DNA of 64,000 nucleotides from Paenibacillus phocaeensis (lineage in GTDB: Bacteria; Bacillota; Bacilli; Paenibacillales; Paenibacillaceae), in the NCBI RefSeq assembly GCF_900021165.1, contig NZ_FCOQ01000026.1, forward strand, positions 21,406-85,405. Direction: 5' to 3'. Below the pieces are notes generated by a model. It worked only from the letters and a program-made list of their open reading frames with translations, did no database searches and was not told the DNA's origin. The position numbers were made by a program, and so were the translations under genes. Positions 56,605-64,000 of this stretch are shown piece by piece (position 1 is the first letter of the stretch; the number at the start of each line of letters is the position of its first letter).

Positions 56605-56925
56605 CTATAAAGACAGATCGATATGCTTGCCCTTATAGGGATGTTCCGCCTTCTGCTCCTGCCCCTGCTCATCCGGCTTGTCCCCGGAGCTGCCGTGCTC
56701 CTGTTCCCGCGCGGAAGAACCATTTCCTTCCCGCCTTACCGTCGTATTATGGGCGCTTTCATCCACGCCGGCACTGCGCCGGCGCTCTATCTCGCCGTCC
56801 TTTAGGGCTTGAACCGATAATAGACTTTGGTCGAGAAGAGGTCGATGCTGCTGATCATGCTGAACACGTCCCGCTTCGTTGGTCCGGGGGACTGCGATTT
56901 GCATTTCCACGGATTTCATATTCAT
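56605..56925 (-). CDS. Hypothetical small hydrophilic protein in the motility operon
   Basis: A 106-residue, highly hydrophilic protein of unknown function. The first 40 residues (KSVEMQIAVPRTNEAG, then Q/H-rich) look structured or conserved; the rest is rich in E, G, S, K and D and is probably disordered. The ATG at 56925 follows GAGGTGATCCT. It lies between the FapA-family gene and the SwrB-like gene on the operon strand, which makes it credible. In Bacillus subtilis this place holds ylxL-type genes. Confidence 0.65.
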   Translation of the reverse strand: MNMKSVEMQIAVPRTNEAGRVQHDQQHRPLLDQSLLSVQALKDGEIERRRSAGVDESAHNTTVRREGNGSSAREQEHGSSGDKPDEQGQEQKAEHPYKGKHIDLSL

Positions 56926-56989
56926 AGGATCACCTCATTCAAAACGAAGGATGGATAATTCGATTATATCGTTCCTATGGGTGCCTGAT

Positions 56990-58399
56990 CTAAACGTATG
57001 CCGACATGGAAATATCCCCTTCGCTATGGTAAAAGGACATTCGCGAAATGGGCTCTTTAATATACTTGGTGTATCTCCCAATAACGATTTTGGATCCGCC
57101 GTAAATCATCTTTAGCACATCAACCCGTGCCTTACCGGTATCCTCAAGCGCCTTTTCTATGGTTAGCATGCGTTCCTTCATCAAGTTCAGTTCCTGCATG
57201 TGAGATTTCTTGGTCATATTGAGCTTCGAGCGCATCTCAACCTTATCGGGGGTCAACTTCCCCATGGAAGCAAGCTGATCCAGTAAAGTAAGCGCCTTCT
57301 CAGTTTTGTCTACGTTCGCCAGCTGATCCTTGACCTGCTGCCGCAGGTTCTGCAGCTCGTTCCTTAGCTCAGGTAAGGCCCCGACTTCAATTGAGGTCGC
57401 TGTCGACATGGGGTTTCCAATCACTCGTGCGATTACCTTCTCGCCGGCCTGAATGTTGCCCCCCACGATCAGCCCTTTGGCACCGCTGCAAATCACATCT
57501 CGTCCGGCGCGAATATTGGAGTGCATAATGCTCTGCGACACGATCACGTCTTCGCCCGCCTGAACGTTGCCGTCCTGAATGAACGAGCTTTTGACGTTAT
57601 ATTGCGATTTAATCAATCCTTTGTTGTATCCGATAATACCTCCGGTGATTTCGATAGACCCTTCCGCAAACAATTCAGCCCCTTCAACCCCGCCAACGAC
57701 GCGAATGTCCCCGGCAGCGCTGATTCGAAACCCCGTGAGCACATTTCCGCGGACAACGACCGTTCCAACGAAATCGATATTCCCGATACTGTAATCCACG
57801 TCTCCGTTAATTTCATAAACCGGGAACACATTCAGCTTGCCTTTATCCGTTCGCGTGACCAGGCCGTCAATGGCGGCATACATCGCCGTCTGCTCAGGGT
57901 TCAATACCACGTTCTTCCCCACTTTAAAACGAGCCTCTTTCCCCTCCCTGCAGGGGATCGACTCCCCCGTCACCGCCGTGCCGGGACGACCCGGAACCGG
58001 AGGCACGAGCTCCGCGATCAGTTGACCTTTGCGGATATTGTTTAGCCGCGTAACATCCTTTAAATCCACTTTGCCGTCTTCCGATTCAACGGGCCGATGC
58101 TGATTGTCATCGTCAAGAGAAATCGCATAGCGGATGAATCCGTTCTCCCCATGAATCGGTTCTTGACCCATGGCAATCGGTGTTTTGCTGAAAAAATACT
58201 CTTTAGGATTCGCTGCGAAACGCTTGACGATATCCTCCTGAACCCCATATTTCAGGCCCTCACTTCTCAGGAATTGAAGCAGCGCATCCGCCGTACAGGT
58301 AAAATCATCGTCCTTCTTCAGAAACTGCAGATAGGCCACCGTCTTATCATCGTTCAGCGTCACACTCAGGATTTGCTTTAGATCATCCAGAAGCTCCAC
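56990..58399 (-). CDS. FapA family (DUF342) protein
   Basis: A 469-residue DUF342 protein. Middle repeats of beta-helix type (VGTVVVRGNVLTGFRISAAG, ITGGIIGYNKG) are flanked by an N-terminal domain and a C-terminal coiled coil (about 360-430). In Vibrio, FapA affects flagellar assembly and membrane targeting; a role in Firmicutes is unproven, although position next to sigD and che genes fits motility. I start at GTG 58399, 9 bases after GGAGGGAGG; another GTG at 58426 lacks spacing. Confidence 0.82.
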   Translation of the reverse strand: MELLDDLKQILSVTLNDDKTVAYLQFLKKDDDFTCTADALLQFLRSEGLKYGVQEDIVKRFAANPKEYFFSKTPIAMGQEPIHGENGFIRYAISLDDDNQHRPVESEDGKVDLKDVTRLNNIRKGQLIAELVPPVPGRPGTAVTGESIPCREGKEARFKVGKNVVLNPEQTAMYAAIDGLVTRTDKGKLNVFPVYEINGDVDYSIGNIDFVGTVVVRGNVLTGFRISAAGDIRVVGGVEGAELFAEGSIEITGGIIGYNKGLIKSQYNVKSSFIQDGNVQAGEDVIVSQSIMHSNIRAGRDVICSGAKGLIVGGNIQAGEKVIARVIGNPMSTATSIEVGALPELRNELQNLRQQVKDQLANVDKTEKALTLLDQLASMGKLTPDKVEMRSKLNMTKKSHMQELNLMKERMLTIEKALEDTGKARVDVLKMIYGGSKIVIGRYTKYIKEPISRMSFYHSEGDISMSAYV

Positions 58400-58443
58400 G
58401 TTGCCGTTCCTCCCTCCATCATACACTCGCTTAAAATAACCCG

Positions 58444-59232
58444 TTAGTCTTCACGCATCAACAGATCACGCTGTTTCTCCAAGCTGCCGCGAAGGCGCAA
58501 GATCGCCTTGGAATGAAGCTGTGAAATCCGCGAAGGCGATAAAGACATGACCTCGGCGATTTCGCTCAAGGATAAATCCTCGTAATACAACAGGGAGACG
58601 ACCGTGCGTTCTTTCTCGGTCAACTTCTCAATTCCTTTGGCGAGGGAATCGCGCAAATAAAACTCCCTGACTTTATAATCCGGGTTTTTTGCTTTTTCGT
58701 CAACGAGTAATGTAAGACGAGTCTCCGATTCTTCTTCTCGGATCGGATCTTCCAGGGAACAAAGCGTCATGACAGCGACTTCTTGGAGCATGCTTTGAAA
58801 TTCCTTCTCGCTGATATTTAAATAGGAGCTCATCTCAGAATCGGTGACGGAGCGAAGATATTGCTGCTCCAAATGCTGGTACCCCTCTTCGATTTTCTTG
58901 GCTTTCTCTCTCACGGATCGGGGAACCCAATCCCCTTGCCGCAGGCCGTCCAAAATGGCGCCCCGAACCCGCCACGAGGCATAGGTTTCAAATTGAAGTC
59001 CCCGTTTGTAATCAAACTTTTCGACGGCATCAATTAATCCCATCACCCCGTTGCTGGCGAGATCGTCTTTGGACACGTTCTTGGGCAACCCGACGGCGAG
59101 ACGTCCTGAAACGTAGTCGACAATAGGAAGATGCTTCTCGATAAGTTGTTTCTTGGCCTCTAAATCGCCGAACTCTTTCCAGCGTTCCCAAAGGTCAGCA
59201 TGATTCAGAGTGGATGTCTTCCGCTCGTTCAA
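58444..59232 (-). CDS. sigD: RNA polymerase sigma factor SigD (FliA/WhiG family)
   Basis: The motility sigma factor that transcribes late flagellar, chemotaxis and autolysin genes. The 262-residue protein has sigma regions 2 (NGVMGLIDAVEKFDYKRGLQFETYASWRVRGAILD in parts), 3 and 4 (LSEIAEVMSLSPSRISQLHSKA). It starts with TTG 9 bases after AAGGAGGG. The start next to che genes and a FapA-type gene matches sigD; flgM, its antagonist, is not in the window. Confidence 0.96.
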   Translation of the reverse strand: MNERKTSTLNHADLWERWKEFGDLEAKKQLIEKHLPIVDYVSGRLAVGLPKNVSKDDLASNGVMGLIDAVEKFDYKRGLQFETYASWRVRGAILDGLRQGDWVPRSVREKAKKIEEGYQHLEQQYLRSVTDSEMSSYLNISEKEFQSMLQEVAVMTLCSLEDPIREEESETRLTLLVDEKAKNPDYKVREFYLRDSLAKGIEKLTEKERTVVSLLYYEDLSLSEIAEVMSLSPSRISQLHSKAILRLRGSLEKQRDLLMRED

Positions 59233-59247
59233 TTGCCTTCACCCTCC

Positions 59248-59670
59248 TTATTGTTCTGTCAGGTGACGAACGATCTTAACCAGCTCTTCAGGATCTTGGT
59301 CGTCAGGTGTCTTCACTAATTTTGGCGGATTCAGCGGTGCAAATTGCATCTCTGCATCCGAGGCGGCTGGAGCAGGCTTCAACAGATCGTTCAACTGCTC
59401 ACTTTCATCCGGTGTCATCAAGTCGAGATTGCCGCCTTTACCTGCTTCGGGCGCGACACCCGTCTCAGGAGAGGAAGCAAACTCTCCCGGCATTTCCTTC
59501 AGGAACCCCAGCATCCAGCTGGCTGCAAACGCAAGCAGAAACCAGACGGCAAAAGAGATGAGACCGCGAATGAAGCTGGTCATGAACAAATTGTTCCCCG
59601 CCGAAACAGCAAACGTAATAAGAAAACCGATAAAGCCGGACAACAAGTAATATCTCAATTTTCCTGGCAT
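59248..59670 (-). CDS. Hypothetical membrane protein between cheD and sigD
   Basis: A 140-residue protein with two membrane helices (about 8-28 and 33-58) and an acidic tail of about 80 residues ending in VKIVRHLTEQ. I do not recognise the family. It is a real gene by context: 2 bases after cheD, 15 bases before sigD, same strand, with AAAGGAAT before the ATG. A role in motility is only suggested by position. Confidence 0.78.
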   Translation of the reverse strand: MPGKLRYYLLSGFIGFLITFAVSAGNNLFMTSFIRGLISFAVWFLLAFAASWMLGFLKEMPGEFASSPETGVAPEAGKGGNLDLMTPDESEQLNDLLKPAPAASDAEMQFAPLNPPKLVKTPDDQDPEELVKIVRHLTEQ

Positions 59671-59672
59671 GG

Positions 59673-60170
59673 CTACAATTCCTTTATCCCCATTTGTACA
59701 CTACGCACATATAAGATTCCCGTCATGCTGTCCAATTCGATCGTACGGCCATAGTTGCCGCCCGTATCCTCCGCGAGCAAAGGAATGCCGAGCTCGGACA
59801 GCTGCTGCTTGCAAGATTCTGCATTTCGCGGACCAATCCGCATCGAGTCGCCGCCGCTGGCAAAGGTAAACATTTGTGAACCGCCAGCCATCTTAGCGAC
59901 CAGACGACCAGGCGCCGCGCCAAGCTCCAGCAATTTCCGGTAGAGGGCTGGAATGGCGGTGTCCGCATACTTGGCGATATTCAACGCCCCTTCCCGGGCG
60001 ATCTCTGAGGAAGGCAGCATCACATGTGCAAGACCGGCAATTTGGAGCTGCGGGTCATATAAGGTCAGTCCTACACAGGAGCCCAGGCCGGTTGTTCGTA
60101 TCAATCCCTGCTGAGTAATGACATTCAACTCGGCCATGCCTACCTTGACGATATACTGCTCATCGATCAT
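59673..60170 (-). CDS. cheD: Chemoreceptor glutamine deamidase CheD
   Basis: CheD deamidates receptor glutamines and, in Bacillus, activates the CheC phosphatase by binding it. The 165-residue protein has the catalytic cysteine C32 in TTGLGSCVGL and the HVMLPSS histidine, and the RIGPRNAESC segment. The ATG at 60170 lies inside the end of cheC (11-base overlap); longer readings merely run antisense to nothing and lack a site. Confidence 0.96.
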   Translation of the reverse strand: MIDEQYIVKVGMAELNVITQQGLIRTTGLGSCVGLTLYDPQLQIAGLAHVMLPSSEIAREGALNIAKYADTAIPALYRKLLELGAAPGRLVAKMAGGSQMFTFASGGDSMRIGPRNAESCKQQLSELGIPLLAEDTGGNYGRTIELDSMTGILYVRSVQMGIKEL

Positions 60171-60789
60171 GATCGATCGGTACTCCAAGCGCTGCAAAGA
60201 TTTTGGCGAATGAATCCGGATCAGGAATGAGGAAGAATTGTCCTTCCACCTCGTGATGACCCTCAATGAAGGTCGTATCAATCAGCAGGGCGGAATCCCC
60301 CATTTCACCAAACTGCAGGAGTCCGTAACTTAATATCGCCCCTGCCATATCAAGGGCCAAGGCTGGAACGGTTGGCGACATGGACAGAGAAGTGAAATCG
60401 ACCAACGAAGACAAATACGAGCCGGCCAAGATGTTTCCAATTTCCGATAGCGCCGACCATTCCATCTCCGAGAAGGTTTCTTCATTATCCACGGTGATGC
60501 CGGCCAACCGATGCAGCAGCTTCTTCGCGGCTTCCGGGCTCAGGATGAAGAACAGGTTGCCCGGCGCATCGCCTTCCACGCGGAAGAACACCGCCAGCAC
60601 CAGGTTCTCCGCACCTCCGACGCGATCCGCAATCGCTTCGAACGGGAGCATCTGGACCTTCGGAACGGCCATATCGATCGGCTTGTCCAGCAGCTTGGAC
60701 AGCGCAGTGGCGGCATTTCCCGCGCCGATATTGCCAACTTCCTTCAAAATGTCCATTTTGAAGTCTTCGAACCCTTTAAACAAATCCAC
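60160..60789 (-). CDS. cheC: CheY-P phosphatase CheC
   Basis: CheC dephosphorylates CheY-P and pairs with CheD in adaptation. The 209-residue protein carries both family active-site helices: DILKEVGNIGAGNAATALS near the start and SALSEIGNILAGSYLSSL in the middle, each with the E...N pair. Starts with GTG behind GAGGG. Overlaps cheD downstream, consistent with joint production of the two partners. Confidence 0.95.
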   Translation of the reverse strand: MDLFKGFEDFKMDILKEVGNIGAGNAATALSKLLDKPIDMAVPKVQMLPFEAIADRVGGAENLVLAVFFRVEGDAPGNLFFILSPEAAKKLLHRLAGITVDNEETFSEMEWSALSEIGNILAGSYLSSLVDFTSLSMSPTVPALALDMAGAILSYGLLQFGEMGDSALLIDTTFIEGHHEVEGQFFLIPDPDSFAKIFAALGVPIDHDR

Positions 60790-60793
60790 GGTT

Positions 60794-61255
60794 TTAGCCC
60801 TCTAAGCTTTCCAATTGAATGATTTCCTTCCGGCTCAGCACTTCAGACAGGTTCAGCATGACGAGCAAACGTTCCTCGGAAATGCGGGCTACGCCGTGAA
60901 GGTATTTGGCTTTGATGCCCCCAACTACATCCGGCGGCGAGTCAATCAGATCGGAATTCAAATCGATGACGTCATTGGCGGAATCAACAATGAATCCCAC
61001 TTCCATCTCGTTCGCCGATACGATGATGATCCGGGTTTGATCGGTGTATTCGGCCTCCGGCAGTCCGAAGCGGCCGCGCAGATCGATGACCGGAATCACG
61101 ACGCCGCGCAGGTTAATCACCCCTTTGACAAACGCATACGTTTTGGGAACGCGGGTGATCGGCATCATGCGCTCGATCGTTTGGACCTTGTCCACGTCGA
61201 TGCCGTATTCCTCATGACCCAATTTAAAAACGATGACTTTCAATTCCTCTCCCAT
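60794..61255 (-). CDS. cheW: Chemotaxis coupling protein CheW
   Basis: CheW links receptors to CheA. The 153-residue protein is a single CheW domain (VIVFKLGHEEYGIDVDKVQTIERM in parts, VKGVINLRGVVIPVIDLR in parts). ATG at 61255 follows AAGGAGGG. It is 4 bases upstream of cheC and 32 bases downstream of cheA. Confidence 0.97.
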   Translation of the reverse strand: MGEELKVIVFKLGHEEYGIDVDKVQTIERMMPITRVPKTYAFVKGVINLRGVVIPVIDLRGRFGLPEAEYTDQTRIIIVSANEMEVGFIVDSANDVIDLNSDLIDSPPDVVGGIKAKYLHGVARISEERLLVMLNLSEVLSRKEIIQLESLEG

Positions 61256-61287
61256 GTGGAAACCCTCCTTAGAGTGTAAAACTGGCC

Positions 61288-63366
61288 TTATTTAATGAAA
61301 GCATTCGGATCGATGATGAGTGCCACTTGACCGTCGCCCAGGATCGTTGCTCCGGCGACGCCTTGCACCGACGGCAGGTACTTGCCCAGATTCTTAATGA
61401 CGATTTCGCTTTGGCCGATGAAATCCTCCACCGTTAAGGCAGCCAACCGGTCTCCCTTGCGGATGACGACGATCTCCGTCTCCTCTTCATCGTTCTCCGA
61501 GAAGCCGGGAATCTCAAACAGCTTGGCGAGCGACATTAATGGAATATGAGTATCCCGATAAGCCACCATCGTATAACCGTGCACTTCGCGGACCTGATCG
61601 CGCCGGATCAAGCCGGTTTCGACGATCGAGGACAACGGGATCGCATATTTCTCCGTCCCGACCTTAATGAGCATGGCCGAGATAATCGATAAGGTCAACG
61701 GAAGCTGAACCGAGAATTTCGTTCCGGAGCCCAGTTTCGATTCCACCGACACCACGCCGCTGAGGGATTCGATTTTGGATTTAACGACATCAAGTCCAAC
61801 GCCGCGTCCGGAAATGTCGGAGATCACCTCTGCCGTACTAAAGCCCGGAGCGAACAGCAGCATGAATACCTGCTCGTCCGTCATGGAAGCCGCTTCACTT
61901 TCCTTCACGACGCCGTTTTTGAGCGCCTTCTGCAACACCTTATTGCGGTCGATGCCATGTCCGTCGTCCTCGATTTCGATAAACACATGGTTACCGCTAT
62001 GAAAAGCTCGAAGCTGAACGGTCCCGGTTTCCGGCTTGCCTGCGGCAATCCGTTCGGCCGTCGATTCCACTCCGTGGTCAACGGCATTGCGCAGCAGATG
62101 CACGAGCGGATCGCCGATTTCGTCGATGACGGTGCGGTCCAGTTCGGTCTCCGCACCCACGATGTTCAAATCGATTTTCTTGTCGAGCGATTTCGCCAAG
62201 TCGCGAACCATCCGCGGGAAGCGGTTGAACACCGTATCGATCGGCACCATCCGCAATTTCAGCACGATGTTCTGCAGATCGCTGCCCACGCGGCTCATGT
62301 GTTCCACCGTTTCGGTCAAATCGCTGCGTTTCACTTCCTCCGCGAGTTGCTCCAACCGGGCGCGATCGATCAACAGCTCGCTGAGCAAGTTCATCAATAC
62401 GTCGAGGCGGTCGATATCCACCCGAATCGTCCGGGACGGGGCGGAAGCTCCCGCACTTGAGCGTGCGTTAGATTTAGCATCGGCTGCCGCTGCCGGTTTG
62501 GCCGGAGCCGATTCGCTTGGAGCAGATCCGGCTGCAGGCGCTGGGGCTTCGGCAGCGGCGGCTGTCTCCTTCGCTCCAGAGGTCACCTGTGCCAGCGTCT
62601 CATGGTCCAGCGGTGCAACCTGAGCCGATTCGATTTCCGACAGATTCAAAATCATGCTTTGAATCTCGGCAGTCTCTTTTTGGGTTATGTAATAAAGGGA
62701 GAATCTGCGGTCAAATTTCTCCTGTTCGATTTCTTGAACGGACGGCGAGGATTTCACGATTTCCCCGTATCTTTCCAGAAGGTCAAAGACGAGGTAGGCG
62801 CGAGCGGCTTTCAGCTGGCAATCTTCCCGAATAGCTACCTCGATGTACATCACTTTGTGGCCTTCCGTAATGGATTGCTCCAGAACGGAGAATTGATATT
62901 GATCCAGCTGGATGGCGGAAGTGCCGGTAGCCTCGGCTCCGGATGCTGCCGGCTTGCTTGCCGCCGAGCTTCCGCCTCCTGCGAAATCCCCGCGTACGAT
63001 CGACTGCAGCGAAGCGACGATCTCGCTGACATCCGCTTTGCCTTGGCCGCCTTGAGTAATGTCCTGCACCATCATTTGCAGGGCATCCAGGCTCTTAAAC
63101 AGAGTGTCGAATATGAACTCCTGCATTTTCAGCTTCTCGTTCCGCACCAGGTCCAATACGTTTTCCATCTGGTGCGTAAGCGAAGACAAATCCTCGAACC
63201 CCATCGTCGCCGCCATCCCCTTCAGGGTATGGGCCGACCGGAAGATCACCTGAACGATGCTGATATCGTCAGGGTTGTTCTCCAGCTCCAGCATTTTTTC
63301 GTTTAATGATTGCAAATGATCGTTCGACTCATCGATAAACATGGATAAATACTGATTCATGTCCAT
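61288..63366 (-). CDS. cheA: Chemotaxis histidine kinase CheA
   Basis: CheA phosphorylates CheY and CheB in response to receptor state. The 692-residue protein has the P1 phosphotransfer domain with H46 (RSAHTLKGMA), a P2 region (about 160-260), an A/P-rich linker, the dimerisation and ATP-binding domains (about 315-545; NAVDHGVE, GRGVGLDVV) and the C-terminal CheW-like domain (about 550-690). Starts at ATG 63366 after GGAGGTG. Complete and in standard order after cheB. Confidence 0.98.
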   Translation of the reverse strand: MDMNQYLSMFIDESNDHLQSLNEKMLELENNPDDISIVQVIFRSAHTLKGMAATMGFEDLSSLTHQMENVLDLVRNEKLKMQEFIFDTLFKSLDALQMMVQDITQGGQGKADVSEIVASLQSIVRGDFAGGGSSAASKPAASGAEATGTSAIQLDQYQFSVLEQSITEGHKVMYIEVAIREDCQLKAARAYLVFDLLERYGEIVKSSPSVQEIEQEKFDRRFSLYYITQKETAEIQSMILNLSEIESAQVAPLDHETLAQVTSGAKETAAAAEAPAPAAGSAPSESAPAKPAAAADAKSNARSSAGASAPSRTIRVDIDRLDVLMNLLSELLIDRARLEQLAEEVKRSDLTETVEHMSRVGSDLQNIVLKLRMVPIDTVFNRFPRMVRDLAKSLDKKIDLNIVGAETELDRTVIDEIGDPLVHLLRNAVDHGVESTAERIAAGKPETGTVQLRAFHSGNHVFIEIEDDGHGIDRNKVLQKALKNGVVKESEAASMTDEQVFMLLFAPGFSTAEVISDISGRGVGLDVVKSKIESLSGVVSVESKLGSGTKFSVQLPLTLSIISAMLIKVGTEKYAIPLSSIVETGLIRRDQVREVHGYTMVAYRDTHIPLMSLAKLFEIPGFSENDEEETEIVVIRKGDRLAALTVEDFIGQSEIVIKNLGKYLPSVQGVAGATILGDGQVALIIDPNAFIK

Positions 63367-63394
63367 GGTGAGGCACCTCCTCCAAGAGATTCCG

Positions 63395-64000
63395 TTATTT
63401 CACAACTTGTACTAGCTTGGGGCCAATTTCGTACAGCGGCAATACATGACTGACGCATTTCAGTTCGATTGCCGAGCGCGGCATTCCATATACAACGCAC
63501 GTCTCTTCGCTCTCGGCAATGGTGGAAGTCACGCCAGCGTCATACAGCCGCTTCATGACCCTTGCCCCGTCGCTGCCCATCCCCGTCAGCAGTACGATGT
63601 GGCGTTTCAGCGTTTGCAGCGGGAGAAGCGATTCGTACAAGACGTCCACCGAAGGTCGATGTCCGTTGCATAGCTCTGTTTTCGTCAATTGAACGCGATA
63701 ACCGCCTGCCGGACCAGACACAACGTTCATATGGAAACCTCCCGGAGCAATGTATGCCGTACCCCTTTGCAGCTCCTGGCCTTCCTCCGCCTCAACGACG
63801 TTGAGCTCGCATAAGCTGTTCAGCCGTTGAGCCAGCGACTTGGTAAAATTCGGCGGCATATGCTGGACAATAACGATGGGGGCCGGGAAGTCGCCCGGGA
63901 TCTTCTCCAAGACCGCTTTCAGCGCCTTGGGGCCCCCTGTTGAGGTACCGATCGCAACGAGATCGGTGAACCCGGCCAGAGGGCGTCCGGAACGCGGACG
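63395..64000 (-). CDS. cheB: Chemotaxis methylesterase CheB (partial, 5' end outside window)
   Basis: CheB removes methyl groups from receptors. The visible 201 residues are the C-terminal esterase domain and run unbroken off the window edge. They include the active-site serine in AIGTSTGGPKAL, the histidine in IVQHMPPNFT and the late aspartate region TGMGSDGARVMK. The N-terminal receiver domain and the start codon lie beyond 64000; just upstream of the esterase domain the linker is basic (R, G, P-rich). Confidence 0.96.
   Translation of the reverse strand, partial: RPRSGRPLAGFTDLVAIGTSTGGPKALKAVLEKIPGDFPAPIVIVQHMPPNFTKSLAQRLNSLCELNVVEAEEGQELQRGTAYIAPGGFHMNVVSGPAGGYRVQLTKTELCNGHRPSVDVLYESLLPLQTLKRHIVLLTGMGSDGARVMKRLYDAGVTSTIAESEETCVVYGMPRSAIELKCVSHVLPLYEIGPKLVQVVK

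Noticed and set aside
62850..63032. Many long ORFs antisense to or out of frame with known genes, such as those inside cheA, polC and rseP
   Set aside because: They are explained by codon usage of the genes on the minus strand, all of which have full family matches.

Overview
The window is a 64 kb stretch of chromosome from an endospore-forming, flagellated, low-GC-phylum Gram-positive bacterium, most probably Paenibacillus or a close relative. The evidence is the Bacillus-type gene order (che/sigD - rpsB/tsf - polC - nusA/infB - pnp - dpaAB - spoIIIE - ymf genes - recA - rny), spore genes (spoIIIE, sleB, dpaA/dpaB, ylxY), strong AAGGAGG ribosome sites, frequent TTG and GTG starts, and a base composition that looks only moderately GC-rich. 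Every gene I can support is on the minus strand, so transcription runs from 64000 towards 1. I see no rRNA, tRNA, insertion sequence, prophage or CRISPR array.

Read in the direction of transcription, the layout is as follows. (1) 64000-55333 is the end of the flagellar/chemotaxis operon: cheB (cut by the window edge), cheA, cheW, cheC, cheD, a small membrane protein, sigD, a FapA-family gene, a small unknown gene, a SwrB-position membrane coiled-coil gene and a truncated MltG-like gene, closed by a terminator. (2) 55302-45321 holds rpsB, tsf, pyrH, frr, uppS, cdsA, dxr, rseP and proS: translation, lipid precursors, isoprenoids and membrane proteolysis. (3) polC (45275-40959) is followed by three near-identical 185-bp repeats. 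(4) A textbook promoter at 40428-40400 starts rimP-nusA-ylxR-ylxQ-infB-rbfA-nrnA-truB-ribF. (5) rpsO, pnp, ylxY, an M16 protease and dut follow. (6) dpaA-dpaB, an unrecognised 70-residue ORF, dapG and dapA link lysine synthesis to spore dipicolinate; then come rnjB, tepA and ylzJ. (7) spoIIIE, sleB and the ymfF-ymfH-ymfI-ymfJ-ymfK-rodZ-like series follow. (8) yajQ, rimO, pgsA, cinA, recA (SOS box and promoter), recX and rny complete the window.

The genes are mostly housekeeping and can be assigned from family motifs. The less explained material is between them. A modular, hairpin-rich repeat family occurs at three places (downstream of polC, between dxr and rseP, and between cdsA and dxr). 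Some copies carry an extra double-palindrome cassette, and one hairpin shows a paired (compensatory) base change. Three other sets of short repeats (4217-4400, 26080-26282, 49955-50140) share a spacing of about 50 bp. A 9-bp inverted repeat flanks the rny promoter. The position that asd occupies in Bacillus (between dpaB and dapG) holds a small unknown ORF instead.
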